Shown in pieces: positions 1 to 9,586 of a stretch of 64,000 nt of DNA. The notes beneath the pieces were generated by a model. The model searched no databases. It saw nothing but the letters and a program-made list of their open reading frames with translations, and had not been told where the DNA came from. Both the position numbers and the translations under genes were made by a program. Where the stretch lies: positions 1 through 64,000 of the forward strand of contig NZ_JAFBBE010000013.1 in NCBI RefSeq assembly GCF_016907015.1. Reading direction: 5' to 3'. This DNA comes from Oceanisphaera litoralis. Lineage in GTDB: Bacteria > Pseudomonadota > Gammaproteobacteria > Enterobacterales > Aeromonadaceae. The first letter of the stretch is position 1. Every line of letters begins with the position of its first letter.

Positions 1-66
1 CTCGACTTGCATGTGTTAGGCCTGCCGCCAGCGTTCAATCTGAGCCATGATCAAACTCTTCAATTA
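1..66 (-). rRNA. rrs: 16S ribosomal RNA, 5' end only (truncated by window edge)
   Basis: Read on the minus strand, the sequence begins with the universal 16S start (AATTGAAGAGTTTGATCATG) and continues through the conserved 'GCTCAG ATTGAACGCTGG' region to the window edge. Only about 66 nucleotides are present. The E. coli order rrn–hemG–trkH is kept, which supports this being the first gene of an rrn operon. The exact mature 5' end is placed by analogy with E. coli. Confidence 0.97.
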
Positions 67-195
67 AAGACTTGATGCTCAATGAATATATCTGGTTTGC
101 TGCTATTTCTAGTTGCACTCCAACAAGACATTGAAAAACAATATTTTTTTGTTTCCCAACTCCCTGCGAGTGCCCACACAGTTTGCTTGATAAAT

Positions 196-206
196 TGTTA
201 AAGAGC
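196..206 (-). promoter_or_regulatory. rrn leader boxA antitermination site
   Basis: On the minus strand the leader contains GCTCTTTAACA followed by ATTTATCA, the boxA sequence of gammaproteobacterial rrn leaders, about 130 nt upstream of the 16S 5' end. BoxA is the NusB/NusE (S10) loading site that makes rRNA transcription resistant to Rho. Confidence 0.85.
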
Positions 207-340
207 GTTGACCTTGTTCAGGTCAGGGATGCGTAATCTACGCACTCCATCATGTTTCGTCAAGCGTTGATTCAAACTTTGTTTCGTTCGTTTCGAACCC
301 TTGTGACCGTTGGCGTGTTGCCCCGTGTCAGTGGATGCGC

Positions 341-368
341 ATTATAGGGAGCCGCCGATTTTGCGCAA
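341..368 (-). promoter_or_regulatory. rRNA P1-type promoter
   Basis: On the minus strand a -35 TTGCGC (363–368) and a perfect -10 TATAAT (341–346) are separated by 16 bp, the suboptimal spacing typical of rrn P1 promoters. A GCGC discriminator follows directly, as in stringently controlled rRNA promoters. The A/T-rich stretch at about 370–410 is suited to an UP element. Transcription would start near 333 and run through boxA into the 16S gene. Confidence 0.85.
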
Positions 369-456
369 GGGCTTTTTTGACATTTTTATTAAAAAAACGG
401 TTTTGTACAAAAAGCAGGCTGAAACCGCTTTTTACCCATGCTTAATTAGCTGTCCC

Positions 457-981
457 TCAGCGCTTCCCGATCAGTTGACGGGCAAAGTCCCTGACTTTAT
501 CCCAATCGGTAAACTCGAGATCCCGGCTGGTGTCGGTGCTGCCGCCGGTTATTTTCATGATCAGCTGGATAATGCGGGTCTGCCACCAGTTGTATTCACT
601 GTATTTCAGCGCGCCGGCAAATACACCGATGGTTCGCGGCCGCCAGGACGACTTGGCCAGAAACTTGCCGATGTAGGCGTTGTTCCTGGGGTCGGCCTTT
701 TCCGGCTTGCGTGCGGTGAGACAGACACAGAAAAAGCTGGCATCGGCCGCAGCCAGCTGCTCACTGTGAATATGAATAAAGGTATAGAGATCCCGATGAA
801 AATGGCCATAACGCACAGAGGCACCAATCAGCACCTTGTCATACTTGCTGAGGTTTTTCCGAATCGGGCCATGCAAGTCCGCCACTTCCACATCGTAACC
901 GCTAAATTCATCCTGCATCGCCTCGATGATTTTTCTCGTCTGACCATTGCGCGATGAGTAAAGTACCAACAGTTTTTCCAT
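457..981 (-). CDS. hemG: Menaquinone-dependent protoporphyrinogen IX dehydrogenase
   Basis: A 174-residue flavodoxin-fold protein. It oxidises protoporphyrinogen IX to protoporphyrin IX in haem synthesis and passes electrons to the respiratory quinone pool at the inner membrane. The N-terminal phosphate-binding loop of flavodoxins is present (YSSRNGQTRKI, residues 8–18), as is the HemG-typical GASVRYGHFHRDL segment; length matches E. coli HemG. It lies 9 bp downstream of trkH on the same strand and just before the rrn promoter, as in E. coli. Confidence 0.95.
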   Translation of the reverse strand: MEKLLVLYSSRNGQTRKIIEAMQDEFSGYDVEVADLHGPIRKNLSKYDKVLIGASVRYGHFHRDLYTFIHIHSEQLAAADASFFCVCLTARKPEKADPRNNAYIGKFLAKSSWRPRTIGVFAGALKYSEYNWWQTRIIQLIMKITGGSTDTSRDLEFTDWDKVRDFARQLIGKR

Positions 982-990
982 AAACTCCTC

Positions 991-2448
991 TTAGCTACGC
1001 CAGAAGGCGGGCGTAAACAGTACCAGCAAGGTAAATATTTCAAGACGGCCGAACAGCATGGCCAGGATCATGATCCATTTAGCGCCGTCGGTGGTGCTGC
1101 CGAAATTGGCGGCCACATCCCCCAGGCCCGGCCCGAGATTATTCAGTGTCGCCACCACGGCGGTAAAGGCCGTCAGTTCTTCCATGCCGGTCGCCAACAG
1201 CGCCAGCATACAGAGCACGAAGACCAGAGCATAAGCGGCAAAGAAGCCCCACACCGCCTCCACCACTTTATCAGCTAATGCCTTATTGCCAAGTTTAATA
1301 CGATAGACGGCTCTTGGGTGGATCAGCCGCTTCAGCTCACGCATCCCCTGCAGATTCAGCAACATGATACGCACCACCTTGATGCCACCGCCGGTACTGC
1401 CGGCACAGCCACCGATAAAAGAAGTGAACATCAGCAGTAGCGGCAGAAACAAGGGCCAGTCGGCGAAGCCGGTGGTGCTGAAACCGGCCGTGGTGGAAAT
1501 GGACACCGCCTGAAACAGCGACTGATCCAGCGCCTGCCAGGGATCCGTATATACCCGATGCGCCCACAGTGTCGACAGACAGAGGAGTGTCAGTATCAGC
1601 TGTATGCCGATAAAGACTTTTACTTCCGGATCGAGGCGGTACACCGACAACCGCAACCCCCGGTTGGCGAAAGCGGCAAAGTGCAGGCTGAAGTTGACTC
1701 CGGCAATCAGCAGAAACACCACGACAATCAGGTTGATTATCGGGCTGTTAAAATGGCCCACGCTGGCGTCGTAAGTCGAAAAACCACCGATGGCGACGGT
1801 AGAAAAGGAATGACAGATTGCATCGAACAGGTTCATGCCCGCCAACCACAGCAGCAGGGCACAGGCAATGGTTAACACCAGATAGATGTACCACAGGGTT
1901 TTGGCGGTTTCGGCAATGCGGGGCGCCACCTTGTTGTCTTTGACCGGGCCCGGTATTTCGGCACGAAACAGCTGCATGCCACCGATGCCCAGAATCGGCA
2001 GAATGGCCACCGCCAGCACTATGATCCCCATACCGCCCAGCCACTGCAGCATCTGTCGATAGAACAGAATCGCCTTGGGCAGTGTATCCAGACCGCTGAT
2101 CACGGTCGCCCCCGTGGTGGTAAGGCCAGAGAAGGATTCGAAGAAGGCTTCCGCCACCGTCATCTCCGGTACGGCGCTGAGCATGAAGGGGATGGCCCCT
2201 ACGCTGCCCAGTACCGTCCAGAACAGCACCACGATAAGAAAGCCTTCTTTGGCCCTCAGTTCTTTATTATGAGTGCGATTGGGAAACCATAACGCCAGTC
2301 CCAGAAACAGACAGATAACGAAGGCGCTGAAAAAATCGAGGCCGGCACCGTCCCGATAGAGGTAAGCCACCAGGGCCGGCGCCAGCATGGTGACGCTGAA
2401 CAGCGCGACCAGAATGCCCACGATGCGGATAATTGTGCGTATATGCAT
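991..2448 (-). CDS. trkH: Trk system potassium uptake protein TrkH
   Basis: A 485-residue polytopic inner-membrane protein, the K+-translocating subunit of the Trk system, gated by cytoplasmic TrkA (not in this window). Four pore repeats with selectivity-loop glycines are visible, for example SGLTTTGATV (about residues 108–117), STVAIGGFSTYD and STTAGFSTTGFADW. Length equals that of E. coli TrkH. Its start follows yigZ by 23 bp and its end precedes hemG by 9 bp, suggesting a yigZ-trkH-hemG transcription unit. Confidence 0.96.
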   Translation of the reverse strand: MHIRTIIRIVGILVALFSVTMLAPALVAYLYRDGAGLDFFSAFVICLFLGLALWFPNRTHNKELRAKEGFLIVVLFWTVLGSVGAIPFMLSAVPEMTVAEAFFESFSGLTTTGATVISGLDTLPKAILFYRQMLQWLGGMGIIVLAVAILPILGIGGMQLFRAEIPGPVKDNKVAPRIAETAKTLWYIYLVLTIACALLLWLAGMNLFDAICHSFSTVAIGGFSTYDASVGHFNSPIINLIVVVFLLIAGVNFSLHFAAFANRGLRLSVYRLDPEVKVFIGIQLILTLLCLSTLWAHRVYTDPWQALDQSLFQAVSISTTAGFSTTGFADWPLFLPLLLMFTSFIGGCAGSTGGGIKVVRIMLLNLQGMRELKRLIHPRAVYRIKLGNKALADKVVEAVWGFFAAYALVFVLCMLALLATGMEELTAFTAVVATLNNLGPGLGDVAANFGSTTDGAKWIMILAMLFGRLEIFTLLVLFTPAFWRS

Positions 2449-2471
2449 GGTGCTTCCAATACACTGATAAT

Positions 2472-3101
2472 TCAGCCAGCTTCCGGTTTCACCGGCCTGG
2501 CCACCACTCGTCCCTGGCTACGATCCAGCAGCTGGCGACAAAACTCCGGAATGGCGCGCGCCTCAACCGAGAGCACACCGGTTACTGCAGCACCGTAATC
2601 CACTTGCAGCCACTGCCCCTGATATTCACCGAGCAGAAATTCCAGCAGCGCCATATCGCCGTAAGCGGCACTGACGCTCAACGAAGCCATGATGCGTCGT
2701 TCTACGGTCTTCAATTGCGTCAATGCCGACGCCAGGGTGCCGCCATAGGCCCGCACCAGGCCACCGGTGCCGAGCTTGATGCCGCCGAAATAGCGGGCGA
2801 TCACCGCGGTGATCTCGCCGATGCCCGCGCCCTGCAACTGGGCCAGCATGGGCTTGCCGGCGGTACCAGAGGGCTCGCCGTCGTCGCTGAAACCCAGTAC
2901 CCGCGAGTCGGTTGGCATGCCGGCGACAAAGGCCCAGCAATGATGACCCGCCGAGGGCTCCTGAACGCGCACCGCCCCGATAAAGGCTCTGGCTGACTCC
3001 AAGTCCGGAGTATGAGCCAGATAGGCGATAAAGCGGCTTTTTTTAATCTCCTGCTCCCACACCACCGGAGTGGCGGGTACCAGATAGGGAGACATATTCA
3101 T
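2472..3101 (-). CDS. yigZ: IMPACT/YigZ family protein
   Basis: A 209-residue protein of the UPF0029/IMPACT family. It has the conserved core HHCWAFVAGMP…GFSDDGEPSGTAGKP and an RYFGGIKLGTGGLVRAYGG segment, followed by the ferredoxin-like C-terminal domain. The family is linked to translation regulation in eukaryotes; the bacterial role is unsettled. I chose the ATG at 3101 because GGGAG sits 8 nt upstream; a longer in-frame ORF begins at 3125. It is first in the yigZ-trkH-hemG block, as in E. coli. Confidence 0.9.
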   Translation of the reverse strand: MNMSPYLVPATPVVWEQEIKKSRFIAYLAHTPDLESARAFIGAVRVQEPSAGHHCWAFVAGMPTDSRVLGFSDDGEPSGTAGKPMLAQLQGAGIGEITAVIARYFGGIKLGTGGLVRAYGGTLASALTQLKTVERRIMASLSVSAAYGDMALLEFLLGEYQGQWLQVDYGAAVTGVLSVEARAIPEFCRQLLDRSQGRVVARPVKPEAG

Positions 3102-3259
3102 GACGTTCACTCCCAGAAAAGGCAAAACCGCCTAATATTGATTATTCGGCCTGTAAGCCGACGAAAAATAGCGCGACATTGTTGCCGAATCGGCCGGGGA
3201 AGTCATCTTTTGCTCATATTTAGCAAGGTTTCAAGGCCTCCGAAAACAGCCCGCCAAAT

Positions 3260-3277
3260 TTAAAACAATTGTTTTAA
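3260..3277. promoter_or_regulatory. Perfect 18-bp palindrome upstream of fadBA (candidate PsrA-type operator)
   Basis: TTAAAACAATTGTTTTAA is a perfect palindrome 95 bp before the fadB start. Its centre, AAAC-N4-GTTT, fits the core described for PsrA, the TetR-family fatty-acid repressor that controls fad genes in pseudomonads and other Gammaproteobacteria. I saw no FadR-type operator in this gap. The assignment is an inference. Confidence 0.5.
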
Positions 3278-3372
3278 TCAGGTGTTGAGCTCTGCTGTTT
3301 TTCTGTTCATAGTGATTTTATCCCTGCCCGGGAAAGTCGGAGCAGCTCAGGGGAATCTAAGGAGACATTAGG

Positions 3373-5517
3373 ATGATATACCAAGGCGAAGCCCTCTCTG
3401 TGCAAGTACTGCAAGATGGTATTGCTGAGCTCAGCTTTGACAGCAAAGGCAGCGTCAACAAGCTGGACAGAGCCACCCTGCTGTCGCTGGAACAGGCCGT
3501 TACCGCACTGGAGCAAACCCCAAACCTGAAAGGCCTGATGCTGACCAGCCGCAAAGACACCTTTATTGTCGGTGCCGATATCACCGAGTTTCTGGACATG
3601 TTTGATCTGCCACCCGCCAGACTCGACGAGTGGTTGTCTCAGGCCAACCGTATTTTCAATCGCATCGAAGACCTGCCCTTCCCGACCGTGAGCCTGGTGC
3701 GTGGCTACGCCCTGGGTGGCGGTTGCGAGTGCATCCTGTCTACCGATTTTCGTATCGGCGACGCCAGCGCCCGCATCGGCCTGCCGGAAACCAAGCTCGG
3801 CCTCATGCCCGGCTTTGGTGGCACGGTACGGCTGCCCCGGCTAATTGGTGCCGACAACGCCATGGAGTGGATCACCACGGGTCAGGACCATAAGGCAGAG
3901 GCTTGCCTGGCCCTGGGGGTGCTGGATGCGGTGGTCGATACCGACACGCTGCAGGCCTCGGCGCTGCAACTGCTGCAGGACGCCGCCCTCGGCAAGCAGG
4001 ACTGGAAGAGAAAACGAGCGCAAAAAGGCACGCCCCTGACCCTGAACCGGCTGGAAGCCGCCATGAGCTTCAGTACCGCCAAAGGCATGGTCGCCGCCAA
4101 GGCCGGGCCCCATTACCCGGCTCCCATGATGGCGGTAAAAACCATAGAAGCAGCCGCCGGGCTGGGGCGGGAGCAGGCACTCCGCATTGAGCAGAACAAC
4201 TTCATCACCCTGACCCAGACCTCGGCCGCCCGGGCGCTGGTCGGCATTTTCCTCAACGACCAGGTGATCAAGGGCAAGGCCAAACAAGCGGCCAAGGCGG
4301 CAACAGCCACCAGAAAAGCAGCGGTGCTGGGGGCCGGCATCATGGGCGGCGGCATTGCCTACCAGTCGGCGGTTAAAGGCATTCCGGTGGTAATGAAGGA
4401 CATCAGCGACCAGGCGCTGACGCTCGGCATGAGCGAGGCCGGCAAGCTGCTCAACAAACAGCTGGAGCGCGGCAAAATTGATGGCACCCGGCTGGCAAAA
4501 GTACTGGCCAGCATCACCCCCACCCTCAGCTATGACGGCCTGCAAGGCGTCGATACCGTAGTAGAAGCGGTCGTCGAAAACCAGAAGGTAAAAGCGCAGG
4601 TGCTGGCCGAAGTGGAAGCCCATGTCGCAGACGATGCGGTCATCGCCTCCAACACCTCGACCATTCCCATCTCGCAACTGGCCAAAAGCCTCAAGCGCCC
4701 GGATCGCTTCTGCGGCATGCACTTTTTTAATCCTGTGCACCGGATGCCGCTGGTGGAAATTATTCGTGGCGAGCAGAGCAGCGACGACACCGTCAACCGG
4801 GTAGTGGCCTATGCCGCGGCCATGGGCAAGTCACCCATAGTGGTCAACGACGGTCCGGGCTTCTTCGTCAACCGGGTGCTGTTCCCCTACTTCTTCGGTT
4901 TCACTCAGCTACTGGCCGACGGCGCCGACTTCGTGCAGGTCGACCGGGTGATGGAGCAGCAATTCGGCTGGCCCATGGGCCCGGCCTGGCTGCTGGACGT
5001 AGTGGGTATCGACACCGGACACCATGCGGCGGCAGTGATGGCCGAGGGGTTTCCCGATCGCATGGGCAAGACCGGCAAGGATGCCATCGATGTGATGTAT
5101 GAACGGCAGCGCTTCGGCCAGAAGAATGGCAAGGGCTTCTATGCCCACAGTCAGGACAAGAAAGGCAAGCCGGTGAAAGAAGCGGACGCCGACAGTTACC
5201 AGTTGCTGGCCGCGGTGGCGGACGAGCGCACCGACTTCGAGCCGGACGACATCATGGCCCGCATGATGATTCCCATGATCAACGAGGTGGTGCTCTGCCT
5301 GGAAGAAGGCATTATCGGCTCCCCCGCCGAGGCGGACATGGCGCTGGTATATGGCATCGGTTTTCCGCCGTTTCATGGAGGCGTGTTCCGCTATCTGGAC
5401 AACATGGGGCTCGCCGCCTACGTGGCGCTGGCCGACAAGTTTGCCCATCTGGGCCCCCTCTATCACGTCAGCTCGGATCTGCGCCGGATGGCCGCCGACC
5501 GCAAGACGTTTTACTGA
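3373..5517 (+). CDS. fadB: Fatty acid oxidation complex subunit alpha (enoyl-CoA hydratase / 3-hydroxyacyl-CoA dehydrogenase)
   Basis: A 714-residue multifunctional beta-oxidation enzyme. The N-terminal crotonase domain (about 1–190) has [15 protein letters not shown] and [15 protein letters not shown], with the catalytic glutamates. The NAD-binding dehydrogenase domain starts at [14 protein letters not shown] (about residue 320), with [14 protein letters not shown] further on, and a C-terminal 3HCDH domain follows. AGGAG lies 8 nt before the ATG. fadA starts 21 bp downstream, so the two form the alpha2beta2 complex operon. A candidate fatty-acid operator lies upstream. Confidence 0.97.
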   Translation: MIYQGEALSVQVLQDGIAELSFDSKGSVNKLDRATLLSLEQAVTALEQTPNLKGLMLTSRKDTFIVGADITEFLDMFDLPPARLDEWLSQANRIFNRIEDLPFPTVSLVRGYALGGGCECILSTDFRIGDASARIGLPETKLGLMPGFGGTVRLPRLIGADNAMEWITTGQDHKAEACLALGVLDAVVDTDTLQASALQLLQDAALGKQDWKRKRAQKGTPLTLNRLEAAMSFSTAKGMVAAKAGPHYPAPMMAVKTIEAAAGLGREQALRIEQNNFITLTQTSAARALVGIFLNDQVIKGKAKQAAKAATATRKAAVLGAGIMGGGIAYQSAVKGIPVVMKDISDQALTLGMSEAGKLLNKQLERGKIDGTRLAKVLASITPTLSYDGLQGVDTVVEAVVENQKVKAQVLAEVEAHVADDAVIASNTSTIPISQLAKSLKRPDRFCGMHFFNPVHRMPLVEIIRGEQSSDDTVNRVVAYAAAMGKSPIVVNDGPGFFVNRVLFPYFFGFTQLLADGADFVQVDRVMEQQFGWPMGPAWLLDVVGIDTGHHAAAVMAEGFPDRMGKTGKDAIDVMYERQRFGQKNGKGFYAHSQDKKGKPVKEADADSYQLLAAVADERTDFEPDDIMARMMIPMINEVVLCLEEGIIGSPAEADMALVYGIGFPPFHGGVFRYLDNMGLAAYVALADKFAHLGPLYHVSSDLRRMAADRKTFY

Positions 5518-6714
<1,197 letters not shown>

Positions 6715-6775
6715 GGGGTGAGGGGTGAGGGGTGAGGGGTAATTGTCGCCTTTCCCCTCACGCTTTTCCCCTCAC
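6715..6775. repeat. GGGGTGA heptamer array with short inverted CCCCTCA copies
   Basis: Four GGGG runs separated by TGA occupy 6715–6739, directly after the fadA stop, and two CCCCTCA copies follow at 6754–6775. The four-run array fits the canonical G-quadruplex pattern, and the inverted copies could fold back on it. Related arrays lie at 7138–7201 and 13556–13600. Confidence 0.85.
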
Positions 6776-6785
6776 TGATTTAAGG

Positions 6786-6813
6786 TTGACCACAATTTAA
6801 ACAGCATTAAAAT
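6786..6813 (+). promoter_or_regulatory. Candidate sigma-70 promoter for tusA
   Basis: TTGACC (6786–6791) and TAAAAT (6808–6813) are separated by 16 bp, about 30 bp upstream of the tusA start. This is a pattern match only. Confidence 0.45.
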
Positions 6814-6842
6814 AGTCGGGTTTATTGCAAGATAGTGAATAT

Positions 6843-7088
6843 ATGACGATGTCCCTTATCGATCCCCAGCATCACCTCGATGCTACCGGCCTGCGCTGCC
6901 CCGAGCCGGTGATGATGGTCCGCAAGCAGGTGCGTACCATGGCCGCAGGTGAAACCCTGCTGATTACCGCCGACGACCCCTCCACCACCCGGGACATTCC
7001 CAGCTTCTGCCAGTTTATGGATCACGCCCTGCTGTCCAGCCAGGTAGAACAGCTGCCGTACCAGTTTCTGATCCAGAAAGGAAATTGA
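6843..7088 (+). CDS. tusA: Sulfurtransferase/sulfur carrier TusA
   Basis: An 81-residue TusA protein with the persulfide-carrying cysteine in [13 protein letters not shown]. It relays sulfur from IscS to the TusBCD complex for tRNA wobble-uridine 2-thiolation and to other sulfur acceptors in the cytoplasm. [14 protein letters not shown] and the C-terminal YQFLIQKG match E. coli TusA closely. The ATG at 6843 is preferred; a second in-frame ATG is at 6849. The gene is flanked on both sides by heptamer arrays in opposite orientation. Confidence 0.93.
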   Translation: MTMSLIDPQHHLDATGLRCPEPVMMVRKQVRTMAAGETLLITADDPSTTRDIPSFCQFMDHALLSSQVEQLPYQFLIQKGN

Positions 7089-7137
7089 AGACAGTGAGGA
7101 GTCAGAGGCGAGAGGAGAAGTACTGCCTCGTTTTTCT

Positions 7138-7201
7138 CCCTCACCCCTCACCCCTCACCCCTCACCCCTCACCCCTCACCCCTCACCCCTCACCCCTCAC
7201 C
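7138..7201. repeat. CCCCTCA heptamer tandem array (nine units)
   Basis: Nine near-perfect copies of a 7-bp unit lie between tusA and the yiaD terminator. On the minus strand this reads as nine G4 runs with three-base spacers, an unusually long potential G-quadruplex. It is the inverse of the array after fadA. Confidence 0.95.
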
Positions 7202-7203
7202 AA

Positions 7204-7229
7204 TAAAAATGCCCGCATTGGCGGGCATT
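7204..7229 (-). terminator. Rho-independent terminator of the YiaD-like gene
   Basis: On the minus strand, an 8-bp stem ATGCCCGC/GCGGGCAT with a CAAT loop is followed by TTTTATT, 27 bp past the stop of the lipoprotein gene. Confidence 0.8.
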
Positions 7230-7255
7230 GTTCATCAAGGTGCAGCCTTTATCGC

Positions 7256-7906
7256 TTAACCCATGGGGCTGAGGGTGATCTCTACCCGACGGTTCTGGGC
7301 CCGACCGTCTGCGGTGTTGTTGCTCGCAACCGGCTGGTTGAAACCGACGCCACGAATGTTGAAGCGGTTGGCGGCGGCGCCCTGGCTGATCAGGAACTGA
7401 CCCACGGAAGCGGCGCGGCGCTCGGACAGCGCCTGGTTATGGCTGGCGGAGCCGGTGTTGTCGGTGTGACCCACTACGTTGACATAGGTCTTTTCGTACT
7501 CTTTCAGCACCATGGCCACACCGCTCAGGGTGTTATAGAAGCTGGGTGACAGATCGGCACTGTCTACCGCAAAGGTAATGGAGCTTGGCATGTTCAGCAT
7601 GATGTTGTCGCCATTACGGCTCACGCTGACACCGGTGCCGCGCATCTGGTCGCGCAGTTTGGCTTCCTGTACATCCATATAGTAACCCACACCACCCCCC
7701 AGGGCCGCGCCACTGGCGGCACCGATCAGGATGCCTTTCTCGCGATCGCCGGAACTGGCGGAAGCACCGCCGATAACGGCGCCGGCCAGCGCACCCAGGC
7801 CACCACCAATGGCGGCTTTGGAGGTTTCACGCTCACCGGTGTAAGGGTTGGTGGTACAGGCAGAAAGCGCCAGGGTCGCAGCAACAGCCAGGCAGATTTT
7901 TTTCAT
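7256..7906 (-). CDS. OmpA-family lipoprotein, YiaD-like
   Basis: A 216-residue outer-membrane lipoprotein. A signal peptide ends in the lipobox LSAC (Cys17). A glycine-zipper segment follows (about residues 32–75, GGGLGALAGAVIGG and GAASGAALGGGVGYY), then an OmpA C-terminal peptidoglycan-binding domain (about 100–216). That domain has the diaminopimelate-binding pattern NVVGHTDNTGS…NQALSERRAASV…NRRVEI. The architecture equals E. coli YiaD. It probably sits in the outer membrane and holds peptidoglycan. It is monocistronic, with its own terminator. Confidence 0.9.
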   Translation of the reverse strand: MKKICLAVAATLALSACTTNPYTGERETSKAAIGGGLGALAGAVIGGASASSGDREKGILIGAASGAALGGGVGYYMDVQEAKLRDQMRGTGVSVSRNGDNIMLNMPSSITFAVDSADLSPSFYNTLSGVAMVLKEYEKTYVNVVGHTDNTGSASHNQALSERRAASVGQFLISQGAAANRFNIRGVGFNQPVASNNTADGRAQNRRVEITLSPMG

Positions 7907-7994
7907 AAATTAGGTTCCGTATGTAGCAAGCACAAGTAGTGCACAATATAGCCCTGCTCTCGGGGTTCTACCAAGTCTCGTTTCACTTGCGGTG

Positions 7995-8564
7995 TCAGCT
8001 GTTGTCGTGGATAGGATGCCGGGGGCAGCTGAGCAGATGATCGTTGACCATGCCGGTGGCCTGCATGAAGGCATAGCAGATGGTACCGCCGACAAAAGAA
8101 AAGCCACGTTGTTTCAATGCCCGGGCCATGGACTCCGACTCGCGCGTGCTGGTCGGCACCTCGCTCAGGGTCGGCCAGTGGTTAATCACCGGCTCGCCGC
8201 CGACAAAATCCCACAGCCAGCGGCTGAAATCGATGCCCTGTTCCTGCAGCAGCAGATAGGCCCGGGCATTGGTGATAACCGATCTGATCTTGAGCCGGTT
8301 GCGCACTATGCCTTTGTCCTGCATCAACCGCTCTACATCCTCGTCGGTAAAGCGGGCGATGACCCTGGGATTGAAATCGGCAAAGGCGGCTCGGTACGCC
8401 GGTATCTTGCAGAGAATGATAAACCAGCTCAGTCCCGCCTGTTGGCCGTCCAGACACAGCTTCTCGAACAGCGCCCGGCTGTCGTGCTCGGGTACGCCCC
8501 ACTCCCGGTCGTGATAAGCCTGATATCCGGGGTCGTCATTGACCCAGCCACAGCGTGTCAACAT
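7995..8564 (-). CDS. tag: DNA-3-methyladenine glycosylase I
   Basis: A 189-residue base-excision repair enzyme that removes 3-methyladenine from alkylated DNA. Family landmarks include the zinc ligands, with Cys in the N-terminal LTRCGW, His in YHDREWGVP, and the C-terminal His and Cys in HLLSCPRH. The helical core has LCLDGQQAGLSW and GFSFVGGTICYAFMQATG. It is divergent from glyQS; nothing marks a damage-inducible promoter. Confidence 0.94.
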   Translation of the reverse strand: MLTRCGWVNDDPGYQAYHDREWGVPEHDSRALFEKLCLDGQQAGLSWFIILCKIPAYRAAFADFNPRVIARFTDEDVERLMQDKGIVRNRLKIRSVITNARAYLLLQEQGIDFSRWLWDFVGGEPVINHWPTLSEVPTSTRESESMARALKQRGFSFVGGTICYAFMQATGMVNDHLLSCPRHPIHDNS

Positions 8565-8665
8565 GGTGTCTCCTCTAATTCAGCCTATATTCGCATCGGG
8601 TCAGAAGGTATACTCATCCGCCTAGTTTCACACTGCGAATGCACCTATATCAAGGCGCGAACATC

Positions 8666-9577
8666 ATGCAAAAATTCGATATCAATACCTTTCAGGGTCT
8701 GATCCTGACATTGCAGGATTATTGGGCCCAGCAAGGCTGCACCATAGTACAGCCGCTGGATATGGAAGTGGGTGCCGGCACCTCGCATCCCATGACCTGT
8801 CTGCGCGCCATAGGCCCGGAGCCGATGGCCGCCGCCTATGTGCAGCCTTCCCGCCGCCCCACCGACGGCCGCTACGGCGAAAACCCCAACCGGTTGCAGC
8901 ATTACTATCAGTTTCAGGTGATGATCAAACCCTCGCCGGACAATCTGCAGGAACTCTACCTGGGCTCGCTGCAGGCCCTGGGTCTGGATCCGCTGGTGCA
9001 TGATATCCGCTTTGTGGAAGACAACTGGGAAAACCCGACCCTGGGTGCCTGGGGCCTGGGCTGGGAAGTCTGGCTCAACGGCATGGAAGTGACCCAGTTC
9101 ACCTATTTCCAGCAGGTGGGCGGCCTGGAATGCAAACCGGTCACCGGCGAGATCACCTATGGTCTGGAACGTCTGGCCATGTACATTCAGGGCGTGGACT
9201 CGGTCTACGATCTGGTGTGGTGCGACGGCCCGCTGGGCAAGACCACCTATGGTGACATTTTCCATCAGAACGAAGTGGAACAGTCCACCTACAACTTCGA
9301 ACATGCGGACGTGAACTTCCTGTTCGGCTTCTTCGAACAGTGCGAGAAAGAATGTCAGCATCTGCTGGCCCTGGAAACGCCGCTGCCTCTGCCCGCCTAC
9401 GAGCGAATCCTGAAAGCGGGCCACGCCTTCAACCTGCTGGATGCCCGCAAGGCGATTTCGGTGACCGAACGCCAGCGTTACATACTGCGCATCCGCACCC
9501 TGACCAAGGCAGTCGCCGAAGCTTACTACGCCTCCCGCGAGGCCCTGGGCTTCCCCATGTGTAAAAAAGAAGGATAA
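8666..9577 (+). CDS. glyQ: Glycine--tRNA ligase alpha subunit
   Basis: The 303-residue catalytic alpha subunit of bacterial alpha2beta2 GlyRS, with the class II core [14 protein letters not shown]…[15 protein letters not shown] and [17 protein letters not shown]. The ATG at 8666 has AAGG 10 nt upstream and gives the family N-terminus [11 protein letters not shown]. glyS follows after 9 bp. Confidence 0.97.
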   Translation: MQKFDINTFQGLILTLQDYWAQQGCTIVQPLDMEVGAGTSHPMTCLRAIGPEPMAAAYVQPSRRPTDGRYGENPNRLQHYYQFQVMIKPSPDNLQELYLGSLQALGLDPLVHDIRFVEDNWENPTLGAWGLGWEVWLNGMEVTQFTYFQQVGGLECKPVTGEITYGLERLAMYIQGVDSVYDLVWCDGPLGKTTYGDIFHQNEVEQSTYNFEHADVNFLFGFFEQCEKECQHLLALETPLPLPAYERILKAGHAFNLLDARKAISVTERQRYILRIRTLTKAVAEAYYASREALGFPMCKKEG

Positions 9578-9586
9578 GGGACCAGC

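Noticed and set aside
400-420. Near match to the lambda-derived attB1 cloning sequence (TTTGTACAAAAAGCAGGCT)
   Set aside because: It lies in the natural upstream region of the rrn P1 promoter with normal flanking genes and lacks one A of the cloning site. There is no vector sequence nearby, so I treat it as coincidence.
7138-7201. CRISPR array
   Set aside because: The 7-bp units are contiguous with no spacers; this is a simple tandem repeat. No CRISPR array or cas gene was seen anywhere in the window.
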